Shown here piece after piece: positions 28,554 to 37,618 of a DNA stretch of 64,000 nucleotides. The stretch's first letter is position 1, and each line of letters begins with the position of its first letter. Origin of the DNA: Pseudomonadales bacterium. Lineage in GTDB: Bacteria > Pseudomonadota > Gammaproteobacteria > Pseudomonadales > Pseudohongiellaceae. Where the stretch lies: contig JAJDYJ010000048.1 in assembly GCA_022822865.1 (NCBI GenBank), positions 1-64,000 on the forward strand, in the 5' to 3' direction. Under the pieces are notes generated by a model, which made no database searches, was not told where the DNA came from, and saw only the letters and a program-made list of their open reading frames with translations. The translations under genes were made by a program, and so were the position numbers.

Positions 28554-29576
28554 ATGCACAGAAGACTAGCCGTTGATTTGTTCGCAGGTTCAGGAGGACT
28601 TACTGTCGGCCTGAAACAAGCTGGATTTTCCGTGGTCGGAGCCGTCGAATCGGACCCTCTTGCGGCTTCTACTTATCGTAAAAATCACCCTCGCGTTAAA
28701 CTTCTGGAAGAAGATATCAAGGTTCTCCAGCCAGCCGCGCTTGCAGAGTCTGCTCGATTCGTGATTGGCGAACTTGATTTGCTTTCCGGTTGCCCGCCCT
28801 GTCAAGGATTTTCGACTCTCAGAACACTGAACGGAAAAGTAGCAATCCATGATCCGCAGAATGATCTTGTCTTTGATTTCTTGCGGTTTGTCAGAGAATT
28901 GAAACCCAAAGCCGTAATGATGGAAAACGTGCCTGGTCTTTATGGCGATACCCGTTTAGCCTCCATACAAAAGCAGTTGTGTCGTGCTGGCTACCAGTCG
29001 GAAGCTAGAGTCTTGAATGCCCAGGATTTCGGTGTTCCTCAGCGACGCCTCCGAATGGTGCTAATTGCCTTGCGAGGCGCCAAACCTATATTTGCCAGAG
29101 GAAAAACACGCCGCCGAACTGTTCGCCAAGCTATCGGGCGCATGCCGGAGCCAGGACTAGGAAACGATCCACTTCACGACTACTCGGTCAAACGTTCTCC
29201 TCGCGTCAAGCAAATCATTGAGGCCATTCCACTGGACGGCGGCAGTCGAACCGCATTGCCCAAAAAACTCAAGCTAGACTGTCACACTAAAACAGATGGA
29301 TTTAAAGACGTGTACGGCCGAATGCGTTGGGCTTCCCAAAGCCCCACTATTACAGGAGGCTGCATAAATCCGTCAAAAGGCCGTTTTCTTCATCCAGAGC
29401 AGAACAGGCCGATTACCCTTCGCGAGGCCGCAATGCTCCAAGGCTTTCCCTTCAAGTACTACTTCAGCTTGGAACATGGACGATATCCAGCCGCTCAGAT
29501 GATTGGCAATGCGTTTCCACCCAAGTTTGCAGAACATCACGCTCGTGAAATTGCTGAATCTCTCGACGACCTCTAA
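28554..29576 (+). CDS. DNA (cytosine-5-)-methyltransferase
   Basis: The 340-residue enzyme has the C5-MTase motifs in order: I DLFAGSGGLTVGL, IV GCPPCQGFST with the catalytic Cys 83, VI MENVPGL, VIII QRRLRMVLI, IX RPITLREAAMLQGFP and X QMIGNAFPP. The target-recognition region between VIII and IX is short (about 90 residues). It methylates cytosine in DNA, probably to protect self-DNA. The gene is low in GC relative to the chromosome and lies 19 bp upstream of the helicase-nuclease on the same strand, which suggests a two-gene module. Confidence 0.95.
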   Translation: MHRRLAVDLFAGSGGLTVGLKQAGFSVVGAVESDPLAASTYRKNHPRVKLLEEDIKVLQPAALAESARFVIGELDLLSGCPPCQGFSTLRTLNGKVAIHDPQNDLVFDFLRFVRELKPKAVMMENVPGLYGDTRLASIQKQLCRAGYQSEARVLNAQDFGVPQRRLRMVLIALRGAKPIFARGKTRRRTVRQAIGRMPEPGLGNDPLHDYSVKRSPRVKQIIEAIPLDGGSRTALPKKLKLDCHTKTDGFKDVYGRMRWASQSPTITGGCINPSKGRFLHPEQNRPITLREAAMLQGFPFKYYFSLEHGRYPAAQMIGNAFPPKFAEHHAREIAESLDDL

Positions 29577-29595
29577 TAATCTAAATTACTTGAAC

Positions 29596-32535
29596 ATGCC
29601 AAACATTAACAAAATCCTGCGCCACGAGTTAAATCCCCAACAATTTGCTGCCGCTACTGATGCTGCCAGCGAAATCCTTACCCTGGCTTGCGCTGGCTCA
29701 GGAAAATCTAGAACGCTTGCTTATCGGATCGCGTGGCTTATCGCGGACCACGGTGCAAATCCTGACAGCATCGTTGCATTCACATTCACCCAAAAGGCTG
29801 CCGACTCTATCAAACTGCGTGTTTCCCAGGCTCTCGAAGCAACCGGTCTTAACCCGAATTACCTCGGCAGAATGTTCATCGGTACGATTCACTCATTCTG
29901 TCAGTACATTTTGGGAGATATCGACGCCCGTTACAGACAATTCGAAATTCTCGACGATAACAGGCTCAAACTCTTTCTTGTCGAGAACTACCCGGCCTTA
30001 GAATTGCATCGATTGAGATCTCGAGCGCGTGGCGGTGCCTATTTTGAAACTATCGCCGGAGCCGCACAGACCTGGAATCTCTACAACGAGGAACTCCTTT
30101 CACAGACTGACGTGGCATTCTATGACTCTAGACTGGGCACCTTCATCGCTACACTCAACGATTTGCTATTGGAAAAAGAGTTTCTAGACTTCTCATACAT
30201 GCAACGATTGGTCGTGGAAGCAATGCAGCAAGGCAAGGCAACTGATGTGGTATCCAGGATTCAACATCTCCTAGTGGATGAGTATCAGGACATCAACCCA
30301 GTTCAGGACGAACTGATAAAGCAACTCCACTCTTTTGGCAGTTCCCTTCTGGTCGTAGGCGACGATGATCAATCGATATACGGCTGGCGAGGTGCCGACG
30401 TTACACGAATACAATCATTCCTAACCCGGTTTAGTTCGGCAAGTTCTCATACAATTGGCACGAACTACCGCAGCACCGAACTGATTGTCAGAAGCGCTGA
30501 CGCGATGGCACACGCGGAACTGGGAGCCCAACGGAATGTGAAGAATCCCTCGGCAAATCCCTCTACTGAGCCAAACGAGTTTCGAAACCTCTGGTTTGAA
30601 GATCGATCAGACGAAGCGAGTTGGGTTGCCCAGACAATTAAAGCACTCATTGGTACCAAATATGTGGAAGACAACGGTCGAGTTCGTGGCTTGGCCCCGT
30701 CAGATTTTGCGATCCTTATGAGATCGACGCGCCAGCCAGAGCCTAATGACCATCCGCCACGTCATGTTGCCTATTCTGACGAACTGAAAGCACGAAGAAT
30801 TCCATACAGTCTGGAAGCTGGCGGTAGTTTGTTTGATCGAGAACAAGTAGCTGTAATGAAAACCGCTTTCGAGCACTTGCGAAACGATACGCCAGACCGA
30901 ACGACTGTTTCCGAATTTTTCATGTCAGAAGTACGGCCTGTATTTCCTTCTTCAGACTTCGCCAAACTCGCTTCAGTGTTTTCTGAATGGGGGCGAATGA
31001 TCCATGCACCCGTAACGCCTGGACAGCCGAGACGACGAGTGTATCCTCAAAACCTCGTATTTGACCTCCTTGAAGCCTTTGGACTAGCTCAATCAGATTT
31101 CGATCAAGCGATTGTTCAAAATCTTGGAGTATTCAGCCGCATCGTACAGGACGTTGAGACTGTCTTCCCAAGTGTTGACAGCAAAAAACGCTTCGAAAGC
31201 ATCCTAAACTTCCTTTCTGTCGTTGCAAATAAAGGCTATGACACCAGTTCGAATGAAATCCTCAGTCGGCCGGATGCAGTCACAGTTTCAACCGTTCACA
31301 AAATGAAAGGTCTTGAGTTTCCGGTAGTATTCGTAGTCGATGTAGAAGCACGACGCTTTCCCAAAGATCGAAGTGGGTACTCCGGCTGGATACCTGAGCC
31401 TCTATTGCAATCCTCTCTTTCTAGAGGAGCTTACCAATCCACGCGCGAAGAAGAAGCCCGGCTGTTTTACACAGCACTTACAAGAGCTGAGAGATACCTA
31501 TACGTAACCGGGTCCGAACAAGTTCCCGGTGGAAAGCGCCGTATGCGAGCATCACCATTTGCTGCCCTCCTCAATGATCCCGCTATTTCAACTGATCCTG
31601 GGATCGCACCACCCTCTGTCGGAAAGGCACCACCACAACAGAGAGTTGATGCGATCAATTTTCCAACCAGCTTTTCTGACATCAAATACTATCTTCGATG
31701 CCCAATGGATTATCGGTTTAGAAAGGTATTGGGATTCAGTCCGGCAATTCCCGACCTGTTCGGATTCGGATCCACGGTTCACGCTTCGATCGGGAAGCTT
31801 CACCAAAAATTTACCAATGCTGTTCCCAGTGTGTCCGACGCGGAAAGGATTGCGGAAGATATTTTCAACTTGAAGCACGTAATTCCAAGTCGCAATCCGA
31901 ACACCAACCCTGGCCCCTACGAGCGTGCGAAAAATAGGGCTAAAAGCTTGGTCATGGATTACGTAAAAGAGTTTGCTTCTGACTTTGCTCAAAGTAGGCA
32001 GCTTGAAGCGCGTTTTGAGATTCCCGCCAAAGGTACAGTTGTCTCAGGTGTAATAGACCTTATGATCAAGGAAGACAAAAATGGGAACATTGTCGATGCC
32101 TGTGTCATTGACTTCAAGACAATGGAAGGTGGTAAAAAACCTCAAAATAACTCGGCATTAGATTGGACAGAACTAGCCCTACAAGTTCAACTATATGCCA
32201 AGGCAGCTGTTGACATCTTGGGAAACGTTATCGATTCAGGCTTTGTTCACCTCCTTAAAGATGGTCAGCGGGTCCAAGTGCCAATTACGGACGATGCCGT
32301 TGATTCCGCAATTTCCAATATTGAATGGGCTGTGGACAGAATTGTAGATCAAGATTTTCCCATGCGTCCTTCTAAACCCAAGTGCGATGCTTGTGATTTC
32401 AATAAGATATGCTCCATGAAGCCGCAAAATTTTTCGGATCAAACCACACCGCCAGCTCTTCATACTCCTGTTCAATCCGGCAGAAAATTTGTCGCATGTT
32501 TCGATAACTTCGACAAGAATTTTTCTAACCGCTAA
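29596..32535 (+). CDS. UvrD-like helicase with PD-(D/E)XK Fe-S nuclease domain
   Basis: The 979-residue protein joins a superfamily 1 helicase to a nuclease. Helicase motifs are I (CAGSGKSRT, residues 31-40), II (LVDEYQDINP), III (VGDDDQSIYGWRG) and VI (LFYTALTRAE). After about residue 690 comes a Cas4/AddB-like nuclease: C702 in RCPMDYRF, then the PD-(D/E)XK site with D839-F-K841, then C930, C933 and C939 in CDACDFNKIC, giving four cysteines for a 4Fe-4S cluster. The length and order match AddA/AddB-type fusions seen in defence loci. The nearest in-frame ATG with homology is 29596; an upstream TTG is possible. With the adjacent methyltransferase it could form a restriction-like system acting on unmethylated DNA. 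Confidence 0.85.
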   Translation: MPNINKILRHELNPQQFAAATDAASEILTLACAGSGKSRTLAYRIAWLIADHGANPDSIVAFTFTQKAADSIKLRVSQALEATGLNPNYLGRMFIGTIHSFCQYILGDIDARYRQFEILDDNRLKLFLVENYPALELHRLRSRARGGAYFETIAGAAQTWNLYNEELLSQTDVAFYDSRLGTFIATLNDLLLEKEFLDFSYMQRLVVEAMQQGKATDVVSRIQHLLVDEYQDINPVQDELIKQLHSFGSSLLVVGDDDQSIYGWRGADVTRIQSFLTRFSSASSHTIGTNYRSTELIVRSADAMAHAELGAQRNVKNPSANPSTEPNEFRNLWFEDRSDEASWVAQTIKALIGTKYVEDNGRVRGLAPSDFAILMRSTRQPEPNDHPPRHVAYSDELKARRIPYSLEAGGSLFDREQVAVMKTAFEHLRNDTPDRTTVSEFFMSEVRPVFPSSDFAKLASVFSEWGRMIHAPVTPGQPRRRVYPQNLVFDLLEAFGLAQSDFDQAIVQNLGVFSRIVQDVETVFPSVDSKKRFESILNFLSVVANKGYDTSSNEILSRPDAVTVSTVHKMKGLEFPVVFVVDVEARRFPKDRSGYSGWIPEPLLQSSLSRGAYQSTREEEARLFYTALTRAERYLYVTGSEQVPGGKRRMRASPFAALLNDPAISTDPGIAPPSVGKAPPQQRVDAINFPTSFSDIKYYLRCPMDYRFRKVLGFSPAIPDLFGFGSTVHASIGKLHQKFTNAVPSVSDAERIAEDIFNLKHVIPSRNPNTNPGPYERAKNRAKSLVMDYVKEFASDFAQSRQLEARFEIPAKGTVVSGVIDLMIKEDKNGNIVDACVIDFKTMEGGKKPQNNSALDWTELALQVQLYAKAAVDILGNVIDSGFVHLLKDGQRVQVPITDDAVDSAISNIEWAVDRIVDQDFPMRPSKPKCDACDFNKICSMKPQNFSDQTTPPALHTPVQSGRKFVACFDNFDKNFSNR

Positions 32536-32770
32536 GTTTCTCTTGTCCATAAACTCCGTTTTATAATCGATCTTTTATTCACTGATTCCGGCAAAATTGG
32601 GGTGGTAAGGTATCGGAGAAGCAATTATCCTCTGATCCGGCGCGAGTTTGCAGGATTTTGACGTGATTTGGCCTGTCGGACCATGCTAGGGCCAAACCAG
32701 TCCGTCCTCCCAGGCTCCGCATTCCACCTGCATGTGGATTGGAAACAGCGTTGAAAATCCTCGTAAAGCT

Positions 32771-33472
32771 TCAAGCCTTCCTGACCGTCCAGAGCACCTT
32801 GCCGACAATGTGGGCGTAGTCCGCCCGGACCGTGTAGTCCCCGTACTCCGGATTGGTTGATTTCAGCTGCAGCACTGGTTCCCCGCGTCCGTCTGTGCCC
32901 ATTTCAACGCGCTTGACCACCAGGCCGTCCCCGTCCCACAGCACAAACAGTCCTCCCGCGGCGGGTTCCCGCTTGGACGTGTCGATCAGCAGACGGTCGC
33001 CATCGGACAGCTCCGGCTCCATGGACATTCCCCTGACCCGCAAAACCCGCACCGCGTCCACATCGCCGCCGGCCTCATAGCGGATCATCGCCTCCGGCAG
33101 ACGCCAGCGGGCCCTTTCCTCGATATGCCCGCTGGCAATAGCCCCGGGACCCGCCGCGGCGTCAACGATCACTTCCGGCACGGCGGCCAGGGGTTCCACC
33201 CGCATTTTGGGTTCATGGCCGCTTCGGGGCCGGGTCGATTTCCGCTTGCGCCGGGCCGGGCGTTCCGGATGGTGCAGCTCTTCCGCGTCGCAATCCAGCA
33301 ATCCGGCCAGATTCGCCGCGTCGCGGTGACTGAGCACTTTGGGCGAATTGCGCTCCAGAAAGCCGTGCATGTAGCTCACGTTGCGCCCGATGGCAACGGA
33401 CGCTTCGCGCATGGTCAGGCCGCGCTTCCAGAGCAGGTCGCGAATTTTTTGTCGTACCGGGTCGCTTTGCAT
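32771..33472 (-). CDS. LexA/CI-like repressor with S24 peptidase domain
   Basis: The 233-residue protein has an N-terminal HTH (RGLTMREASVAIGRNVSYMHGFL) and a C-terminal S24 domain with the nucleophile in RGMSMEP and the general-base Lys in LVVKRVE, so it should be able to self-cleave when RecA filaments form during DNA damage. It is a typical switch repressor of prophages and conjugative elements. ATG 33472 is chosen because an upstream in-frame ATG (33514) lies within the promoter. It is divergent from the transfer operon, 63 bp away. The stretch 32536-32770 downstream holds no gene. Confidence 0.88.
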   Translation of the reverse strand: MQSDPVRQKIRDLLWKRGLTMREASVAIGRNVSYMHGFLERNSPKVLSHRDAANLAGLLDCDAEELHHPERPARRKRKSTRPRSGHEPKMRVEPLAAVPEVIVDAAAGPGAIASGHIEERARWRLPEAMIRYEAGGDVDAVRVLRVRGMSMEPELSDGDRLLIDTSKREPAAGGLFVLWDGDGLVVKRVEMGTDGRGEPVLQLKSTNPEYGDYTVRADYAHIVGKVLWTVRKA

Positions 33473-33497
33473 GGTCTTGGGGCTCGCTGTTGGCGTA

Positions 33498-33533
33498 GAT
33501 AATAGCATTATCACTATAACAAACTATTGTCAA
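33498..33533 (-). promoter_or_regulatory. Repressor promoter with overlapping inverted-repeat operator
   Basis: On the minus strand, TTGACA (33528-33533) and TAATGC/GATAAT (33505-33512) form a strong -35/-10 pair about 16-17 nt apart. The -10 region lies within GATAATAGCATTATC (33498-33512), a perfect 6-bp inverted repeat with a 3-bp spacer, and ATAGT-like half sites recur beside it. Such a site would let the divergent S24 repressor control its own synthesis and transcription of the transfer genes. Confidence 0.6.
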
Positions 33534-33535
33534 CG

Positions 33536-34324
33536 ATGTTCCCAGCCTTTATGTTCCGTTCCATGCAAGTACTTCCACACCAGTTCCGGGACATCGTCAA
33601 CGCCTTTCTGGCGCGCACCGGCATGACCCCCGCGCGTCTGGGCAAACAGGCGCTGGGCGATCCGTCCTTTGTTTCGCGGCTGAATTGCGGACGCACGCCA
33701 ATACTGAGAACCGCCGACCGCGTCCTGGTATTTATGGGCGAAGCCCGGCTGGGTCCGGCGTTTCGGGCGGAGGTGGAGGCGTTCCTTTCGGTTACGGGGA
33801 CGAAGGCGTATCTGCTCGGCGCGGACGCGGTCGCCGATCCTTCTTTTGTGCCGCGTCTGCGGCAGGGGTCATCTCCACGGCTCGACAAGGCGCAGCAGGT
33901 GCGCGACTGGATGGCCGCCCATTGTTGTGAAGCCGACCGCGCGGCCATGGAGATTTCGATTGCCGAAATGCTTGCCAAGCCCTGTTCCCCCGCCTCTCTC
34001 ATGGATGGTGGTGGAGTCCCCCGACAGGAGTGCAATGACAAGGTCCACCAGAACGGGGAAAACGAGATCAACCAAAAAAGAGGAGGAGAAATCCCCATGA
34101 CCGGAAAAACCAAAAAGTTCCTGGACACCCGCGAAGCCGCGCGTGTGCTGAAACTTTCCCACAGAACGCTGGACCGCTACCGGGTGACCGGGGAGGGCCC
34201 GGTGTTCCACAAGTTCGGCAGCCGGATCCGTTACGCCCTGTCCGACCTGGAAGCCTGGGCCGAAGCGCGGCGGGTGCGCTCGACCTCGGACGACGGTTTG
34301 GCCGCCGGGAGGGCATCGTCATGA
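33536..34324 (+). CDS. HTH regulator with duplicated N-terminal domain
   Basis: The ORF carries two similar segments of about 55 residues: FRDIVNAFLARTG...DPSFVSRL and FRAEVEAFLSVTG...DPSFVPRL, with many identical positions. They look like tandem lambda-like HTH repeats. A Lys/Asn-rich linker follows, then a MerR/excisionase-type HTH. ATG 33536 is a guess; 33551 is also possible and no ribosome-binding site is obvious. An internal ATG (34097) with a very strong AGGAGGAG suggests that the C-terminal HTH is also made separately. It is the first gene of the transfer operon and overlaps traA by ATGA, so it is likely its activator. Confidence 0.55.
   Translation: MFPAFMFRSMQVLPHQFRDIVNAFLARTGMTPARLGKQALGDPSFVSRLNCGRTPILRTADRVLVFMGEARLGPAFRAEVEAFLSVTGTKAYLLGADAVADPSFVPRLRQGSSPRLDKAQQVRDWMAAHCCEADRAAMEISIAEMLAKPCSPASLMDGGGVPRQECNDKVHQNGENEINQKRGGEIPMTGKTKKFLDTREAARVLKLSHRTLDRYRVTGEGPVFHKFGSRIRYALSDLEAWAEARRVRSTSDDGLAAGRASS
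34097..34324 (+). CDS. AlpA/excisionase-like HTH protein (internal start)
   Basis: Within the previous frame, AGGAGGAG lies 8 nt upstream of ATG 34097. The 75-residue product is a complete MerR-like HTH_17 domain: LDTREAARVLKLSHRTLDRY, then GEGPVFHKFGSRIRYALSDLEAWAE. Such small proteins act as excisionases or activators on integrative elements. No stop codon separates it from the preceding domain, so translation as part of the longer protein is also possible. Confidence 0.65.
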   Translation: MTGKTKKFLDTREAARVLKLSHRTLDRYRVTGEGPVFHKFGSRIRYALSDLEAWAEARRVRSTSDDGLAAGRASS

Positions 34325-34659
34325 CGCGAAGGGGACCCAAACGGATCGCCCGGCGCTCGGTCGCCCCGGACATCCTGTCGTTCATCACCCTGGTCCTGCT
34401 GATCGCGGTGTTGGCGCTGATCGGCGAGGCCGCGCTGGCTTCCACGGACACGACCTTTCAGGGACCGCTGGACACGGTGGAGGGGATTGTCGGGGGCACG
34501 GGTGGCCAACTCGCCGCCTCGCTCGCGGTGGGCGCCGCCCTGGTGGGCTCGGTGTTGCGTTTCAACACCCAGCAGCTCATGGGCGCGGTGGGCGTCGGCA
34601 TCGCCGCCGGCGCCGGGGTGGGTATTGTCACCGGCCTGGTCGGCACCGCGATCATCTGA
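34321..34659 (+). CDS. traA: TraA/VirB2-like conjugative pilin precursor
   Basis: The 112-residue protein has a basic N-terminus, a hydrophobic helix (about residues 18-40) ending ALA, and two further hydrophobic segments with short Gly-rich turns. This is the usual form of F-type pilin precursors, in which the leader is removed and the two remaining helices pack into the pilus. No clear sequence match is needed for the call: it precedes traL, as in F-like systems. It overlaps the upstream HTH gene by ATGA. Confidence 0.7.
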   Translation: MTRRGPKRIARRSVAPDILSFITLVLLIAVLALIGEAALASTDTTFQGPLDTVEGIVGGTGGQLAASLAVGAALVGSVLRFNTQQLMGAVGVGIAAGAGVGIVTGLVGTAII

Positions 34660-34697
34660 CCAAAAGGCAAAGATGCCAATAGAAGGAAGGAAAGTCC

Positions 34698-34991
34698 GTG
34701 AAAGATTCCGCAAAGCATGTCATCCCCCGCCGCCTGGACGATCCGGAACGCTGGCTGTTCTGGACCATCGACGAGGCGGTGGTGTTTTTGGGGCCCGCGC
34801 TTCTGGGTCTGGCCGCCAACGCCTTTGTGACCGGTTTGGTAATCGGTCTGTTTGGCTGGCTGGCGCTGCGCCGCATCAAGCACGGCGGCGGGGCCCACGC
34901 CGTCCATTTCGCGCTGTACTGGTTTTTGCCGGATTTCGCGCTGCGGCTGGCCGGAACGCCGCCGAGCCATATTCGGCTGTATGTGGGCTGA
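34698..34991 (+). CDS. traL: Conjugative pilus assembly protein TraL
   Basis: The 97-residue protein starts VIPRRLDDPERWLFWTIDEAV, the TraL signature, and has two transmembrane helices. TraL is an inner-membrane part of the F-type type IV secretion system needed for pilus assembly (VirB3-like). GGAAGGAAAG precedes the ATG. It stands between traA and traE. Confidence 0.9.
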   Translation: MKDSAKHVIPRRLDDPERWLFWTIDEAVVFLGPALLGLAANAFVTGLVIGLFGWLALRRIKHGGGAHAVHFALYWFLPDFALRLAGTPPSHIRLYVG

Positions 34992-34996
34992 AGGCG

Positions 34997-35554
34997 ATGC
35001 GGCGGGAATTGCGCGATACCCACGCCCGCAACCTGCGCGACGCCCGGCTTGCGCTGGCGGTCCTGCTGGGCCTGTCGATCCTGTCCAATCTGGTCCTTTC
35101 GATCGGATTTGCGGACAACGGGACCACCACCGTGCTGGTGCCCGCCGTGGCGGGCCCGGTCTGGGAGGTGGGGGACGGCTGGGTGGGCCGGCGTTATCTG
35201 GAGGACGCGGGCCGCACCGCGGCGGCCACCCTGCTGACGCTCACGCCGGAAAACGCGAATTACGCCCGCGCGGCGGCGGCGCGGCTGAGCCATCCCTCCG
35301 CCCGGGGCGCGATCGAAGCCTGGCTGGCGGCGGAAGCGGAACGGATGTCCCGGCGCGACCTGGCCAGCGCCTTTTATCCCTCCACCGTCATTGCGGACCC
35401 CGGCGCCCTGGAAGTCGAGGTGCGGGGCGAACTGGCGACCTGGATGGGGCGGGAAGAGACATCCCGAACGCAAAAAACCTATCGTCTGGCATTCCGCATG
35501 GAGGGTGGAAGGCTGGGCCTGCTTCGGTTCGAAGACCTGGGGGAATCATCATGA
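34997..35554 (+). CDS. traE: Conjugative assembly protein TraE
   Basis: The 185-residue protein has a basic N-terminus, one transmembrane segment (about residues 17-36) and a periplasmic domain, the layout of TraE/VirB8. It supplies a scaffold bridging the inner membrane to the core complex. No catalytic site is expected. It starts 5 bp after traL and overlaps traK by ATGA. Confidence 0.85.
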   Translation: MRRELRDTHARNLRDARLALAVLLGLSILSNLVLSIGFADNGTTTVLVPAVAGPVWEVGDGWVGRRYLEDAGRTAAATLLTLTPENANYARAAAARLSHPSARGAIEAWLAAEAERMSRRDLASAFYPSTVIADPGALEVEVRGELATWMGREETSRTQKTYRLAFRMEGGRLGLLRFEDLGESS

Positions 35555-36327
35555 GGGGGAGCCTTGCGGCGTTCTTGGCGCCGCTTCTACTCAGTGTCGC
35601 GGCAACGATCGCGACAGCGGCATCGGTCCAGGCGCAATCGTCCAAAGTGCTGGACGCGACGGACCACGCCGAACTGCGTGCGGAAGTGCAACGGGACGGA
35701 CTGGTGCGCGTGGCGCTGCTGCATGACCGCATCGCGCGGGTCGTCCACGGGCCCAACGCATCTTTTGGTGTGGAACACGACGCCAGTGCCGGCGACATCT
35801 TTTTGCGGCGCGCCGAGCCCGTCGAATCCGTTGCGGATGCTTTGCCGGAAAAACTCTATATCGGCTCCGAACGCGGATTCACCTATGCGCTGCGTCTGAC
35901 GCCCGCCGCGGGCGGGGCCGCGCAATTGCTGATCCGGAATCCGGCTATCGACGAACCCGGAAATCCGGCTGCGGCTATTGGCGGCGATGCCCGCGTGTCC
36001 GAAATCGCGAACCTGGTCCGGGCGGTGGCGAACCGCGAGCCCCTGCCGGGGTTTTGGGTCGAGCCGGGCGGCCGGGACGCGGTTCCGTTGCCGGGCGTCG
36101 TCCTGTTCGAATCCTGGCGGGGCGCGCATTGGGAGGCGCTGGTGCTGGCGCTCGATCCCCAAAACGCCGTTTTCGATGCGGCGGCGCTGGCAGGTCATTT
36201 TCCATCCGGGATCGTGGCCGCCTGGATTGACGGGTTGGACGCATCCGGGACACGTCTGGCCGTGATCGTGCGCAACCGGCCCGAAGAACGCGCAATGCGT
36301 GGAGGAGCGGATCATGCCGGGCGCTAA
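35551..36327 (+). CDS. traK: Outer-membrane secretin-like protein TraK
   Basis: The 258-residue protein has a signal peptide (residues 1-29, ending VQAQS) and a beta-rich body. The placement between traE and traB and the length match F-type TraK (VirB9-like), which forms the outer-membrane ring with TraB and TraV. No distinguishing motif beyond order and size is visible, so this rests mainly on synteny. Confidence 0.75.
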   Translation: MRGSLAAFLAPLLLSVAATIATAASVQAQSSKVLDATDHAELRAEVQRDGLVRVALLHDRIARVVHGPNASFGVEHDASAGDIFLRRAEPVESVADALPEKLYIGSERGFTYALRLTPAAGGAAQLLIRNPAIDEPGNPAAAIGGDARVSEIANLVRAVANREPLPGFWVEPGGRDAVPLPGVVLFESWRGAHWEALVLALDPQNAVFDAAALAGHFPSGIVAAWIDGLDASGTRLAVIVRNRPEERAMRGGADHAGR

Positions 36328-37618
36328 TCCGAATCCATCCATCCCCGGGGGCGCCCAGACCGCCGATGGCGGCGCGGCGCGGGTGCGCAGCCGGCAGGTT
36401 GTGCTGTTTTGCGCACTGGTCGCCGTGGCGATGGTGGCGCTGGCGCTCTGGATGTCCGGCTCGGGCGGCGGGTCGTCGGCCCCGGTGGCGCGGATGTCCG
36501 CGGAAATCGCCGGATCCGACGCCGCCGAGGATAACTGGATCCAGCGTTCGGAAACCCGGCTCGGGGTGCTGGAAGGCGAGTTGCGGGAGTTCGAGCGGAG
36601 AAACGACGAGCTGGTCGAGCTGAACCGGCAACTGCGGGAGGAGATGGACGGCAATATCGAAAACGCGAGAAATGTCATCGACCGGCTTTCCCTGGTGATC
36701 GAGCAATCCGGGGATTCCGCTCCGCCGCCGGTCCCGCCGCGGATCGCGGCGCTTCCGGATCCCGGCGGCGATCCTTTCTTCACCGGCGGAAGCGCATTTG
36801 CGCCGCCGGTCTCGGCGGACCGGTCCACGGCGCCAACTCCCGGCGGCGGGATCGGTGCGCTGGAAGCCACACCCTCGCTGATCCGCCGCTTTGCGCTGGA
36901 CGAGGCGGCTTTTGCCCAACCGGAGGAGGCGGACGCCAAACCCCTTTCCCTATGGCTGCCGGCGGGCAGTCACGCCACCGCCATCGTGATCGCCGGGGTG
37001 GACGCTTCCGCGGGGGTGGTGTCCCAGGGCGATCCGCGCCCGGTGCTGCTGCGCGTCATCGGCCCCGCCTGGACCGCCGCCGAAGACGGCGCCGCCCAGT
37101 CGGTCGATCTCGCGGGCTGCACCCTCACCGGCGCCGCCTATGGCGAACTTTCCTCCGAAAAAGTCTATGTGCGCCTGCAAACGCTCACCTGTGCGGGACC
37201 GGAATCCGGGACGGTGGTGGAGACCTCCGTGGCGGGTTTTGTGGCGGGCATGGGCAAGGCTGGCGTGCGCGGTCCGGTGGTCAGCCGCGAGGGCGCGCTG
37301 GTGAAGCGGGCCTTTCTGGCCGGACTTGTGTCCGGCGCGGGCCAGGGGGTGGCGACCGCGTTTTCGCCAACGGCGATCGCCACGGGGGGCAACCGCGCCG
37401 CGGTGGCGAACACCGGAATGGCGGATATCGGTCGCGCCGGCATTGGCGCGGGGGCGGGTTCGGCCGGAACCCGGGTGTCGGACTACCTGATCCGCCGGGC
37501 CGAGCAGTACCAGCCCGTCATACAACTGCGGGCGGGCACGGAAGTGACCGTGGTGTTTCTGGAGGGCACGCGGCTCGACGGCCGGCCTGTATCCAACCCT
37601 GTGCGGAGTGAACAATGA
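36314..37618 (+). CDS. traB: Conjugative core protein TraB
   Basis: The 434-residue protein has a cytoplasmic N-terminus, one transmembrane segment (about residues 29-48), a helical coil (EGELREFERRNDELVELNRQL), a Pro-rich region, and a C-terminal VirB10-like beta domain with LLRVIGPA and a Gly/Ala-rich antenna helix (SGAGQGVATAF). TraB spans the inner and outer membranes as the core-complex scaffold. I used ATG 36314, preceded by GGAG; a GTG at 36299 is also in frame. It overlaps traK by 14 bases. Confidence 0.85.
   Translation: MPGANPNPSIPGGAQTADGGAARVRSRQVVLFCALVAVAMVALALWMSGSGGGSSAPVARMSAEIAGSDAAEDNWIQRSETRLGVLEGELREFERRNDELVELNRQLREEMDGNIENARNVIDRLSLVIEQSGDSAPPPVPPRIAALPDPGGDPFFTGGSAFAPPVSADRSTAPTPGGGIGALEATPSLIRRFALDEAAFAQPEEADAKPLSLWLPAGSHATAIVIAGVDASAGVVSQGDPRPVLLRVIGPAWTAAEDGAAQSVDLAGCTLTGAAYGELSSEKVYVRLQTLTCAGPESGTVVETSVAGFVAGMGKAGVRGPVVSREGALVKRAFLAGLVSGAGQGVATAFSPTAIATGGNRAAVANTGMADIGRAGIGAGAGSAGTRVSDYLIRRAEQYQPVIQLRAGTEVTVVFLEGTRLDGRPVSNPVRSEQ

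Noticed and set aside
32536-33470. Left end of the conjugative element
   Set aside because: No integrase, direct repeat or tRNA marks a boundary here, so no attachment site is claimed.
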